A stretch of 55,087 bases of DNA from Sphingobacteriales bacterium (GCA_027484425.1 JAIXSZ010000001.1:1-55087); one strand, 5' to 3'; counted from the first letter of the stretch, positions 44,163 through 53,307 are shown. Notes: generated by a model from the sequence alone, not told the origin. Made by a program: numbers and translations.

Positions 44163-46657
44163 CTTTTCAGCAGTTGTAGTATTTGTTCTTTTTTAGTCAA
44201 GTATGTTACCACTGCGATTGCCAGTAGTATCAACGCCCATTCGTGTGGTTCGGGCACAGCGCCGTTCGATTTTAGTGTAGCATTGTCCAGTGTGTTATTG
44301 CTTTTCTTTATCCCAAACCGGTCGTAGTCTTCTTGTGTTTCCAGTACCACTAGGCTACTTACCGGAGATACTATGTAGGCTTGCTCTGCTTCTTCTACCA
44401 GTGCCGAATCGGCATAGCTATCGGGGTAAAGATTGTTTTTCAGGCTGCCCATTATGTGGTTGTAAGTAAATAGGCGCATCAATTGATCGTTGCCCTTATG
44501 AGTTGTAGTGTCGGGCGTTTTGTGTAGCTGAATTTGTGAATTTGTTACCACCACCACACTATCATTCTCGGGCTGATGTGCAAATTGCTGTTCTTTTATT
44601 CGTTGCTTCAGTAAGGAAATATCTCCCTGTTCGTAGTCAAAAGCACGATGTTCTTTTAGCGTTCTTAGGTATAAAGACATATCTGTACCTAGGTTAAATA
44701 CTCGAATTGGTGGTTTATTTTTCATGCCAGCTGCCATAGCCTTCCCAAAACCCGATTGTTTTAGTTCTTTCATGCTGGGCGAGTAGGCAGTACCTTTTGT
44801 TACGACCAATGCACGCTCTGGACGGGGTATTTTATGGTATGGGAACATACTGAACCTATATTCCAGCAATCTAGACACCGTTTTGCCCGTTTTTAGGTCG
44901 TTTTCAGTCATTTTTGTCATTTCGTCCTCATACACATACATGTTTTTGTTAGTTGCTGCTATTGCTGCTATTTCTTCTCTGGTCCATTGGTCGTTTATGT
45001 CCAGGTATATGTCTTCTATGTTGGCAGGTGCCAGTTGATTGGTATAGGGGGCAATGGAATAAGTGTATCCATCAAACGAAAACTGTTGAGTTTTAAACTC
45101 AGGAGCATCCCAGGTAAGGTCCCATTTTGTGTTATAGTTGCCTTCCAGTCTGTATTTTCGTTCAGTATTTTGGGTATAGGCAGCGGGCATTGCAGGTATA
45201 GCAACGCTGCTTTTCCATTCTATTTGTCTTATTTCTTTTGCGTCAGCAAAATCAGGTCCTTCAAACCATACATTTTCATAGCTCAGTTTGTTTTTTAGTA
45301 AAGTAAGTGGCGATGTAACACCTATTTTAAATATCCGTTTATTGCCGGCAGGTACCGGAAAAACCCTTACCGATACTGTATTGCCTTCTTGCCAGTGCAC
45401 CACCGATGGGTCTCTTTGTTCTACGCCTACTATTTGTTTGTAGGCGCTATCGGCTTTTGCCTTGGATGTCAAAATACCCTTTCTTTCCTCATCTTCAATC
45501 CAAAGCGATAGCGATGTTACAACACTACCCTCTGCTAAGTGAAAGGTATATATTGCTTCTTCTTGTCCCCACCTATTTACTCTATAGCCAGTATTGGCTA
45601 CTGTTATGGTTTTTTCAGTGTAGGCTAGCCTTTGTTCAGGCCATATTCTCACATTAGTTATCACATAGTCGGTTTTTAGGTTATTACCCGACCACAATCG
45701 TTCTTGCGTCTTGTGCCCAGACAGGTACATCGACTCTAATATTTTAACGCGTTCATCAATGTCAATTGCGGGTCTGGGTAGCAAAAGTCCCGCTATCATT
45801 ATAAGTGGGTCGTGCTTTCTTGCCTCCTCAAAGTTCAAGTTAGGCATGTCCAATCCGAATTCAAACACATTGTCTTTGGGCATACTGTATAACAGCTCAC
45901 CCTTCAAGTACTTTTCAGTAAGTGGGTAGTCTGGTAGGTGTCTAGCGGTTCTTATCCAGCCTGGTAGTTCGTCATTGTCGTCTATGAGTGTTTGTTGGTA
46001 GTTATTGGCTATTTGCGAGTTTATTTTATCCCATTGCCATACAAACGCTGCTACAATAACTATTGTTGTTGCAGCACCAGCTATTACATATCTTATTTGT
46101 TTTCGCTCATTAGCCCAGCATTTGTATATCCTTCTTGTTAGGTAAATAACAATAACTATCGGTAAAAAGGCATGCAATGAAAATCCCAATAAAAAGCAGC
46201 CTATTATCCCGAATAGGTATATTTTAAATAGATAAATGCTTAGGTACAGAAAAAGTAACAACGACACTCCAGTAACCCACCATGATACGTTTTTGGCCCA
46301 TGAAGGTATCTTGAACACCACAGGCTGAATGAGCATATTAATGCTGCTGATTACCAATGCAACTGTAAGCCATGTGGCCGATTGCTCAAAAACCACAATA
46401 TTTTTATTGAGCGAGTAGGCACTTATCAGAAACAAAACCAATATTACGGGTGCATTTTGCAAAAAGAGTTTCTTCTTTCTGTTTGCCAGAAGGTATATTA
46501 CTGATATTGCATAATTAATTACAAAAATTCCGAACGAGAAGTCCTCATTCTTTGAAACCGTGAGATGTGGAAATAAATATATTGCCAGCGAAAATGCTAT
46601 TGCATACAATCCTGTTTTGTAAAGAGGTAATGGCTGTGTTTCTGGGTCGTTTGACAT
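44159..46657 (-). CDS. XrtN system VIT domain protein (exosortase substrate)
   Basis: 832 residues from the ATG at 46657; the frame extends 14 codons upstream. The N-terminal 220 residues hold about seven or eight membrane segments. The VIT domain follows (about 305-430; VITNVRIWPEQRLAYTEKTI, AIYTFHLAEGSVVTSLSLWI, SVRVFPVPAGNKRIFKIGV), as in vault-protein and inter-alpha-trypsin-inhibitor-like proteins. The rest (about 440-790) has no recognised family. The last 32 residues are a PEP-CTERM-like tail: VPEPHEWAL at 801-809, a hydrophobic stretch (ILLAIAVVTYL) and a basic end (TKKEQILQLLKR). It is thus the probable dedicated substrate of the exosortase encoded next. Function on the cell unknown. 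Confidence 0.88.
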   Translation of the reverse strand: MSNDPETQPLPLYKTGLYAIAFSLAIYLFPHLTVSKNEDFSFGIFVINYAISVIYLLANRKKKLFLQNAPVILVLFLISAYSLNKNIVVFEQSATWLTVALVISSINMLIQPVVFKIPSWAKNVSWWVTGVSLLLFLYLSIYLFKIYLFGIIGCFLLGFSLHAFLPIVIVIYLTRRIYKCWANERKQIRYVIAGAATTIVIVAAFVWQWDKINSQIANNYQQTLIDDNDELPGWIRTARHLPDYPLTEKYLKGELLYSMPKDNVFEFGLDMPNLNFEEARKHDPLIMIAGLLLPRPAIDIDERVKILESMYLSGHKTQERLWSGNNLKTDYVITNVRIWPEQRLAYTEKTITVANTGYRVNRWGQEEAIYTFHLAEGSVVTSLSLWIEDEERKGILTSKAKADSAYKQIVGVEQRDPSVVHWQEGNTVSVRVFPVPAGNKRIFKIGVTSPLTLLKNKLSYENVWFEGPDFADAKEIRQIEWKSSVAIPAMPAAYTQNTERKYRLEGNYNTKWDLTWDAPEFKTQQFSFDGYTYSIAPYTNQLAPANIEDIYLDINDQWTREEIAAIAATNKNMYVYEDEMTKMTENDLKTGKTVSRLLEYRFSMFPYHKIPRPERALVVTKGTAYSPSMKELKQSGFGKAMAAGMKNKPPIRVFNLGTDMSLYLRTLKEHRAFDYEQGDISLLKQRIKEQQFAHQPENDSVVVVTNSQIQLHKTPDTTTHKGNDQLMRLFTYNHIMGSLKNNLYPDSYADSALVEEAEQAYIVSPVSSLVVLETQEDYDRFGIKKSNNTLDNATLKSNGAVPEPHEWALILLAIAVVTYLTKKEQILQLLKR

Positions 46658-46815
46658 GAAGGTTTGTTTTTGGGGCAGCTGAGATGCTATTTTACACAAC
46701 GTTAGGTAGTAGAAAATATTGTAATGACATTTTGTTAAACAATCTGTGTCTGCTAATTTAGTTTATATAATTATCGTTTTTTCATCCTTCGTTATGATGA
46801 AAACCGATTAATAAT

Positions 46816-46823
46816 TACATTTG
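46816..46823 (+). promoter_or_regulatory. Candidate -7 box for the TMTC-like gene
   Basis: TACATTTG fits TAnnTTTG exactly, 17 bases before the ATG. Confidence 0.45.
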
Positions 46824-46840
46824 GCTATTACTGTATCATA

Positions 46841-48784
46841 ATGACAAAGAAGATAACGAATACCAACAAAAAACCGGTACAGGCACCACCGCAAAAACAA
46901 GCAGTAGTGGTAGAAAAAGCACCTGTAGTAAAAGACCCGTTAATACCTGCGTGGCTGTACGAATTCAAATTTCAAGCCATCATTGTAGGGCTACTGGCAT
47001 TTGTATTGTATTGCAACACTTTCAAGCACGAGTATGCGCTAGATGATACCATTGTCATTGTAAAGAACGAGTATGTGTATGAGGGCTTTGCTGGTATCAA
47101 GGATATCCTCACCAAAGATGCGTTTGATAGTTACTATCGGCAATTCAACTCTTCCAACCAGCTAGCAGGTGGTCGTTATCGTCCGCTATCTATTGTCACC
47201 TTTGCTATTGAGCAGCAGTTCTTTGGTGCAGTGCCTAAAGAAAAGGTTGATAGTGTGCTGGAACGGGGTATGACCTACGAAATGAAGGCACCCGCTGAGC
47301 AAAAGTTTTTGCAAAATATGGCTACTCGCCACGTTTTCAATGTTCTATGGTATATGGGGTGTGTCATTACCTTGTTGTATTTCTTGCGCTACATCGTTTT
47401 TAAAGATAATACTATCATTGCGCTCATAGCGGCAGTATTGTTCACCGTTCACCCCATACATACAGAGGTAGTGGCCAACGTAAAGAGCCGTGACGAGATA
47501 ATGTCATTGATGCTCATTTGCGCTACGTTTATCTTTGCATTTAAGTACTACGAAGAAGATAAAATCAAAAATCTGTTTATCGCAATGGGTTGTATGTTTT
47601 TGGCATTTCTAGCCAAGGAATACGCCATTACAATGGTTTTATTGTTGCCATTGGCCTTTTATTTGTTCAATGGTTTTTCGATATCCAAGTGTTTTTCGGC
47701 TACATTGCCCTATATAGCAGTAGTTGCGGTGTACGCCATGGTACGTTTCAGTATAGTAGCATCTATGAATGCCAGTTCTGATAACGATATCTTGAATAAT
47801 CCTTATGCCAATGCCGATAATATTCAGAAATTGGCAACCAAGATATCTACTACGCTCAACTACATTAAGCTATTGCTTTTCCCACACCCACTTTCTTCCG
47901 ATTATTCATACAATACTATTTCTTACAAGACTTTTTCGCATTGGTCTGTATGGTTGTCACTATTGGTTCATGTGGCATTGTTTAGAGGTATGTTCTATTA
48001 CTTCAAGAAAAAACATGTGCTGTCTTTTGCTATCGCATTTTACTTGCTCAACATACTTATTGTGTGCAACATCATCTTTAATATAGGTGGTACAATGGGC
48101 GAGCGTCTTATATTTCACTCATCTGTAGGGTTTTGCATAGCAGCAGCATGGCTTCTATACAAGGGTATGGAGCAGATAAAGTCTGCTGCTACTGGTAGAA
48201 TGACATTAGGAGCTGTAATGGTGCTCATAATTGGGCTTTACGGATTCAAAACTATTGACCGTAATGCCGACTGGAAAAACGATGAAACCCTTTTTGGGCA
48301 TGATATAGAAAACTCTCCCAATAGTGTATTGGTAAACGCCAACGTAGCTTCGTCATATGTCAATAGGTCGGAGGCTGAAAAAGACACTGTTAAAAAACAT
48401 GCCGATCTTCGTACGGGTATCAAGTATTACAATAAAGCACTAGAGGTTCACCCTACATTCGTATCAGGGTATATGAACCGAGGTGTAGCTTACCTGAAGC
48501 TGGATATGCCCGATAGTGCCAAGGCAGACTACGATAAGGCCAAAATGTTGTATCCTAATTACCCCAAGCTGTTTGAGGTATACTACAATCTCGGTGTGTG
48601 TTATTATCTATCTGGTCGTGTGCAAGAGGCTATAGGTATTTGGCAAACGGTGATGAAGATGGAGCCTAGTTACATTTTGGCTCAGCAGAGTATCAACACT
48701 GCAGTGCTACAGTTGCAGGCTGCCCAACAGCAGCAAGCGGCAGCACCACAAGCAGCTACTCCGCCACCGCCACCTAAGCCATAA
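46841..48784 (+). CDS. TMTC-like GT-C membrane protein with C-terminal TPRs
   Basis: 647 residues. A Lys/Pro/Val-rich cytoplasmic start (1-40) precedes about ten membrane segments (to residue 480). The first periplasmic loop has EYALDDTIVIVKNEYV with Asp68-Asp69, and RYRPLSIVTFAIEQQFFG, both as in TMTC/PMT-like O-mannosyltransferases; the VVANVKSRDEIMSLM loop is a further match. TPR units follow (about 525-625; YYNKALEVHPTFVSGYMNRG, LFEVYYNLGVCYYLSGR). A Gln/Ala/Pro-rich tail ends it. A protein O-glycosylation role is inference from the fold. Divergent from the XrtN operon and 47 bases ahead of a transporter gene on the same strand. Confidence 0.8.
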   Translation: MTKKITNTNKKPVQAPPQKQAVVVEKAPVVKDPLIPAWLYEFKFQAIIVGLLAFVLYCNTFKHEYALDDTIVIVKNEYVYEGFAGIKDILTKDAFDSYYRQFNSSNQLAGGRYRPLSIVTFAIEQQFFGAVPKEKVDSVLERGMTYEMKAPAEQKFLQNMATRHVFNVLWYMGCVITLLYFLRYIVFKDNTIIALIAAVLFTVHPIHTEVVANVKSRDEIMSLMLICATFIFAFKYYEEDKIKNLFIAMGCMFLAFLAKEYAITMVLLLPLAFYLFNGFSISKCFSATLPYIAVVAVYAMVRFSIVASMNASSDNDILNNPYANADNIQKLATKISTTLNYIKLLLFPHPLSSDYSYNTISYKTFSHWSVWLSLLVHVALFRGMFYYFKKKHVLSFAIAFYLLNILIVCNIIFNIGGTMGERLIFHSSVGFCIAAAWLLYKGMEQIKSAATGRMTLGAVMVLIIGLYGFKTIDRNADWKNDETLFGHDIENSPNSVLVNANVASSYVNRSEAEKDTVKKHADLRTGIKYYNKALEVHPTFVSGYMNRGVAYLKLDMPDSAKADYDKAKMLYPNYPKLFEVYYNLGVCYYLSGRVQEAIGIWQTVMKMEPSYILAQQSINTAVLQLQAAQQQQAAAPQAATPPPPPKP

Positions 48785-48831
48785 AAAAACATTGTACATC
48801 AAAAGCGCATTGGGCACACGAACAAACCTGT

Positions 48832-50550
48832 ATGAAGGAAGACATATTTCGGAAGAAGACACTCACACATATCAACAAAGAAGTAGCTGACGGTCTTATA
48901 GATGGTCATTCATCTGGTATGCAGAAGGTGCTCACCGTGCGCGATCTTACCTTCATGGGCATTGCAGCTATAGTAGGCGCAGGCATATTTTCGACTATAG
49001 GCAAGGCTAGTTTTGATGGTGGACCCGGTATAATATTATTGTTTTTATTTGTATCCATTGCTTGTGGGTTCTCTGCTATCTGTTATGCCGAGTTTGCTAG
49101 TATGGTGCCAGTGTCGGGTAGTGCTTACACTTATTCCTATGTAGCTTTTGGCGAGGTAGTAGCGTGGATCATAGGTTGGGACCTGCTCATGGAGTATGCC
49201 ATAGGCAATATTGCTGTAGCTATATCGTGGAGTAGTTATTTTACATCGTTGATCAATAGCATAAAGATAGGGGGAGTGCAGCTGCATATTCCTGAGTATC
49301 TGGCCACCGACTACTGGACTGCCAAAGATGGGCTATCTGAAGCAGCCAAACTAGCCTGGACGAATGCACCACTAGTAGCTGGCACAAGGTTTATTTGCAA
49401 TCTACCCGCTTTCTTTATCACTATCATCATCACCTGGATCATATACATTGGCATTCGCGAGTCGCGCCGTAGTACCAATATTATGGTGATACTAAAAATT
49501 GCCATCATTATACTGGTGATGGTCGCGGGCTGTTTTTACGTAGATACTGCCAATTGGACACCCTTTCTACCCAATGGTATAGGTGGTGTACTGGCGGGTA
49601 CTTCGGCTGTGTTTTTCTCTTATATAGGGTTTGATGCCATTTCTACTACTGCCGAGGAGTGTCGCAATCCGCAGCGCGACCTGCCCAGAGCTATGTTTTA
49701 TTCCCTCATTATTTGCACTGTAGTGTATATACTAGTGGCATTGGTGCTTACCGGTATGACCAGTTATAAACTCCTCAATGTAGGCGACCCACTTGCATTT
49801 GTGTTTAGTAGTATGAACAGTAAATGGGCCAATTATATAGCGGGCATTATATCTATAAGTGCTGTAATAGCCACAGCTAGTGTGCTACTGGTGTTTCAGC
49901 TGGGTCAGCCCCGTATATGGATGAGTATGAGCCGCGACGGCCTATTGCCACCCATTTTTGCACGTATACACCCCAAGTATAAAACACCCTCTTTCTCTAC
50001 CATACTCACTGGCTGTGTGGTGGGTATACCTGCTTTGTTTATGAATCTTACTGTGGTGGTAGACCTCACCAGTGTGGGTACTTTATTCGCCTTTGTGCTG
50101 GTGTGCGGTGGTATATTGAAGTTGCAAAACGACCCCCACAGGTTGCAAAGTAAATTTAAGACGCCCTATGTCAATGGTAAGTACATAGTACCAGCACTGT
50201 TGATCATATCTCTTGTTTTATTCAGTACCTATTATCCGGGTGGTATAGCTGGGGCTTTTCATTTATCTGACGATGCGGGGCATATAACTTGGGCTGCTAT
50301 TAGCAGCAGAGTACCTTTCTGGCTGTTTGGGTTAGTGTTTCTTATTACCTCTGTACTTACGTTTATCCGCAATTATTCCCTTATACCGGTACTGGGTTTT
50401 CTATGCTGCTCTTACTTACTGTCGGAGTCTGGAGTCACCAACTGGGAGCGGTTTATGATATGGCTATTGCTGGGGCTGCTGGTATACTTTCTGTATGGTG
50501 CCCGCAAAAGCAAGCTGCGGGTGGTTGCCCAAAACACCGCTGAAGGTTAG
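48832..50550 (+). CDS. APC-superfamily amino acid permease (cationic-type)
   Basis: 572 residues with 12-14 membrane segments. The N-terminal IAAIVGAGIFSTIG, GGPGIILLFLFVSIACGFSA and GSAYTYSYVAFGEVVAWIIGWDLLMEYA define the first half of an amino acid permease. AVFFSYIGFDAISTTAEECRNPQRDLPRAM is the signature of the CAT-type cationic amino acid transporter branch, as are RIWMSMSRDGLLPPIFARIHPKYKTP and GTLFAFVLVCGGI. It probably moves basic or other neutral amino acids by proton symport; substrate unproven. It may be cotranscribed with the TPR protein gene 47 bases upstream. Confidence 0.9.
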   Translation: MKEDIFRKKTLTHINKEVADGLIDGHSSGMQKVLTVRDLTFMGIAAIVGAGIFSTIGKASFDGGPGIILLFLFVSIACGFSAICYAEFASMVPVSGSAYTYSYVAFGEVVAWIIGWDLLMEYAIGNIAVAISWSSYFTSLINSIKIGGVQLHIPEYLATDYWTAKDGLSEAAKLAWTNAPLVAGTRFICNLPAFFITIIITWIIYIGIRESRRSTNIMVILKIAIIILVMVAGCFYVDTANWTPFLPNGIGGVLAGTSAVFFSYIGFDAISTTAEECRNPQRDLPRAMFYSLIICTVVYILVALVLTGMTSYKLLNVGDPLAFVFSSMNSKWANYIAGIISISAVIATASVLLVFQLGQPRIWMSMSRDGLLPPIFARIHPKYKTPSFSTILTGCVVGIPALFMNLTVVVDLTSVGTLFAFVLVCGGILKLQNDPHRLQSKFKTPYVNGKYIVPALLIISLVLFSTYYPGGIAGAFHLSDDAGHITWAAISSRVPFWLFGLVFLITSVLTFIRNYSLIPVLGFLCCSYLLSESGVTNWERFMIWLLLGLLVYFLYGARKSKLRVVAQNTAEG

Positions 50551-50735
50551 GTATGCTATATGCGGTAAGGCTGTAGCTACATATAAGTTCTAAAACTTTG
50601 TGAATTTTGGCGTTTACATGCCAGTTGCTAGCTACATCTACAGATATTTAAGATTATTTTTGACTTCCTAACAATAGTTATTGTACCAACACCTAAGTGT
50701 AAAGTATTAACCAAATAAAACTAACCAAAACTCGT

Positions 50736-52193
50736 ATGAAGCGAATTTCACTCATTACTGCATTGCTCCTCACCGCCTTTGGTGGTCAAGTGTGGGCAAA
50801 AGAAGGCTACAATCTGGTATTGAAGATGCCCGGTGTTAAGGATTCTATGGTGTTTCTGGCGCACTACTACGGCAAAAACAGACCTACCATTTTCAAGACC
50901 GATTCTGCTCGTTTTGATAAAAACGGTACTGCCGTTATGCGTAGCAGCAGTTCTGAGTTTGTAGGTGGAATTTATATATTGTATCTGTCTGACTTACAGA
51001 CCAACTTTGAGGTGCTGCTGAATAAGGGTGACGAAATAACCATAGTGGCTCCGATAGACCAAATACCAGATGGTATACAATACAAAAACTCGCCTGAGAA
51101 TACACGCTTTGCCGACTACGTGAAGTACTTGAAAGATTATAGCGCAGGCGAAGAAAAGCTGAAAAAAGAGTTGGAGAAGGCCCGCTCTAAGTCTGACACT
51201 GCCGATATCAGGAAAAGAGCTGTAGCAGCATCGAAAGAGCTGAATAACTACCGCCGCAACTATGTAAAGAACAACCCCAATACACTGTTGTCTACCATTT
51301 TTAATGCAATAGAAACACCACAGATACCAGAGGGCGACCACTATCTGGAAGATGGTAAAACAAAGGATTCTACGTTCAACTATCGCTATTACAAATCTCA
51401 CTTTTGGGATGGTTTTGATTTTAGGGATGATCGTTTGATATACACACCTATCTATGATGCTCGCCTAGAGGAGTACTTTTCTAAGCTGGTACTGCCTTGG
51501 ACCGACAGCGTGGAAAAAGAAGCTGATGTGCTGCTGAAAAGAACTAAGGGCACAAAAGACATGTTTCACTACACACTATGGTGGATAACCCGCTATGTAG
51601 AAAACAGCAAAGTGATGGGTATGGATGAGGTGTTTGTGTACCTAGTAGAAAACTACTACATGAAGGGCGATGCTTTCTGGTTGAAAAACGACGAACTAAG
51701 CAAATACATAGACCGTGCGCAGAAGATAGCCCCGAATGTGATAGGGAACCTAGCCCCAGAAATAAAGCTCCCAAATGTGGCTACAAATAAGGTAGAAAGC
51801 CTTAGCGCTGTGAAAGCCAAGTATACAATGGTGCTGTTTTACTCGCCTACTTGTGGTCACTGTCAGCACGAAATGCCATCTATAGACTCGCTCTATAAGG
51901 TGCTTCTGAAGGACAAAGGTGTGAAGATTTACACTGTGGCTACAGAAGGAGAGCAAAAAGCTGTAGCTGACTTTATAAAAAAATACAACATGGGTGACTG
52001 GATAAACACCTGGGATAAAGACCACACCAGCGACTACCACAGCAAGTTTGATGTTTACAGCACTCCTACCATATACCTGCTAGATGAGCGCAAGATCATA
52101 AAAGGTAAACGTCTGGACCACAACAATATAGGTGGACTGATAGAAATGATAGAAAAGAAAGCTAAAGAAAAGAAAGAGGGTACTGCCAAGTAG
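50736..52193 (+). CDS. Exported thioredoxin-fold protein with DUF4369/DUF5106-like domains
   Basis: 485 residues with a signal peptide ending near GGQVWAK. An N-terminal DUF4369-like beta domain (about 22-115: YNLVLKMPGVKDSMVFLAHY) is followed by a helical DUF5106-like domain (about 118-335), rich in Lys/Glu. The C-terminal domain (about 338-475) has a TlpA/AhpC-type thioredoxin fold with the active site Cys373-Gly-His-Cys376 in FYSPTCGHCQHEMP and the cis-proline in YSTPTIYLLDE. Expected to reduce or rearrange disulfides in the periplasm. The 185-bp upstream gap has a TATTTTTG at 50655-50662 but no matching -33. A strong terminator follows. Confidence 0.88.
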   Translation: MKRISLITALLLTAFGGQVWAKEGYNLVLKMPGVKDSMVFLAHYYGKNRPTIFKTDSARFDKNGTAVMRSSSSEFVGGIYILYLSDLQTNFEVLLNKGDEITIVAPIDQIPDGIQYKNSPENTRFADYVKYLKDYSAGEEKLKKELEKARSKSDTADIRKRAVAASKELNNYRRNYVKNNPNTLLSTIFNAIETPQIPEGDHYLEDGKTKDSTFNYRYYKSHFWDGFDFRDDRLIYTPIYDARLEEYFSKLVLPWTDSVEKEADVLLKRTKGTKDMFHYTLWWITRYVENSKVMGMDEVFVYLVENYYMKGDAFWLKNDELSKYIDRAQKIAPNVIGNLAPEIKLPNVATNKVESLSAVKAKYTMVLFYSPTCGHCQHEMPSIDSLYKVLLKDKGVKIYTVATEGEQKAVADFIKKYNMGDWINTWDKDHTSDYHSKFDVYSTPTIYLLDERKIIKGKRLDHNNIGGLIEMIEKKAKEKKEGTAK

Positions 52194-52215
52194 TATCTGG
52201 AAATATGTGATTGTC

Positions 52216-52244
52216 AGCCCTCCAATTTTTTGAATTGGGGGGCT
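52216..52244 (+). terminator. Terminator of the thioredoxin-fold gene
   Basis: Stem AGCCCTCCAATT / AATTGGGGGGCT with one wobble and a 5-base loop, followed by a T-run (TTTTTTA). Confidence 0.8.
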
Positions 52245-52385
52245 TTTTTATATGGGTTAATCTTCGTGTGTTTAGTGGTTATGCTATGGTTTTATCGGAA
52301 AGATGAAAGTCGTTTTTTTTGAATAATAGTTGACGTATCAGGAGGAAAAATAACTAATAATCAATTGGGTTTGGTTAACGAATTC

Positions 52386-52739
52386 CTACCCAGCCTGCCC
52401 AAAAGTAAGTAGGGTACCATTTGGGTCTATGACGGCCATTTCTATTTGTCCCCAGGGTTTTAGTGCAGGTGCTTCTATGCGTGGAATGGGGGGCTCTGTG
52501 TTTTTCCATTGCTCATATAGTGCCTGTATGTTATTGTCTACCCTGAGGTAAATCATAAAGTCAGACTTGTGGGGTTGTAGGGTGGGGTAGGCAAAAAAAT
52601 GGAGTTCGACAGCATCTTTTGTCATGATGAGGTAGTCGCCATAGTCGGCAGTGAGGGCGAAGCCTAGCTGGGCAGTATAAAAGTGAATAGTCGTTTGTTT
52701 GTCTATAAATGGTAGTTTGGGTATGGCGCTGGTTATCAT
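52386..52739 (-). CDS. VOC superfamily (bleomycin-resistance/glyoxalase-like) protein
   Basis: 117 residues, one VOC module pair: IPKLPFIDKQTTIHFYTAQL, GFALTADYGDYLIMTKDAVE, LHFFAYPTLQ, then DFMIYLRVDNNIQALYEQW and PWGQIEMAVIDPNGTLLTFG. The His of VELHFF and the Glu of IEMAVIDPNG sit where metal ligands occur, but bleomycin-binding members need no metal. It could bind a hydrophobic or metal-chelating small molecule, or be an enzyme. Transcribed alone; the promoter side faces the repeat region. Confidence 0.88.
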   Translation of the reverse strand: MITSAIPKLPFIDKQTTIHFYTAQLGFALTADYGDYLIMTKDAVELHFFAYPTLQPHKSDFMIYLRVDNNIQALYEQWKNTEPPIPRIEAPALKPWGQIEMAVIDPNGTLLTFGQAG

Positions 52740-52846
52740 ATAGTGGTGTTTTGTGATGAGGCTAAGTTACTGTGTTATTTGGTACTACGATACTGGGGTT
52801 TTGCTTTCATATTGGGTTTATTCTTCATTTCCGGTATTTTCGGTAT

Positions 52847-52923
52847 TTCCGGTTTGTTTCCGGTCATTTCATGTGTTTTTTGACGTAACTCATTGATTAT
52901 CAATGCTATTCACTTTTTCGGTA
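52847..52923 (+). repeat. 77-bp repeat, copy 1
   Basis: Begins TTCCGGTTTGTTTCCGGT and ends TTTTTCGGTA. Contains the perfect inverted repeat CATTGAT-T-ATCAATG at 52891-52905. The 40 bases upstream also resemble those upstream of copy 3 (GGTTTTGCTTTCATATTGGG). Confidence 0.85.
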
Positions 52924-52952
52924 GCCTTCGCGTAAAGCTATGGCTACTGAAA
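52916..52952. other. 11-bp stem hairpin overlapping repeat copy 1
   Basis: Arms TTTCGGTAGCC (52916-52926) and GGCTACTGAAA (52942-52952) pair with one G:U wobble around a 15-base loop. No T-run follows, so it is not an obvious terminator. Confidence 0.5.
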
Positions 52953-53036
52953 GTATGTAGGTGATTGCCGATTGGGTTTTGTGATTTTTTAGAGCGAGAA
53001 AGAGTGCGAGAGCGGACGGACAGCCGAAGTGGCTGT

Positions 53037-53113
53037 TTCCGGTTTGTTTCCGGTGTTTTCATGTGTTTTGATAGATAACTCGTTGATTATCAATACTATT
53101 CATTTTTCCGGTA
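53037..53113 (+). repeat. 77-bp repeat, copy 2
   Basis: Same 77-bp length and start. The core here is TTGATTATCAA (palindromic around the central T). The sequence downstream (to about 53165) also resembles that after copy 3, so the repeated unit may be about 130-190 bp. A hairpin ACAGCC/GGCTGT (53020-53036) abuts its left edge. Confidence 0.85.
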
Positions 53114-53230
53114 AGTATTCATTTTCGGGCTGGGTTTTTGTCTGGAACACTATTGCAGGATTTTGGTGTTTTCCTCATTTGGGCTGTGTGGATGCTGTGG
53201 TTTTGCTGTCATATTGGGTTTAATGTTAAT

Positions 53231-53307
53231 TTCCGGTTTGTTTCCGGTTGTTTCATGTGTTTTGATAGATAACTCGTTGATTATCAATGCTATTCACTTT
53301 TCCGGTA
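53231..53307 (+). repeat. 77-bp repeat, copy 3
   Basis: Differs from copy 2 at only a handful of positions. Starts are 190 and 194 bases apart across the three copies. Confidence 0.85.

Noticed and set aside
52847..53307. CRISPR-like look of evenly spaced repeats
   Set aside because: The repeats are 77 bp with gaps over 110 bp that are themselves related, only three copies, and no cas genes are seen.
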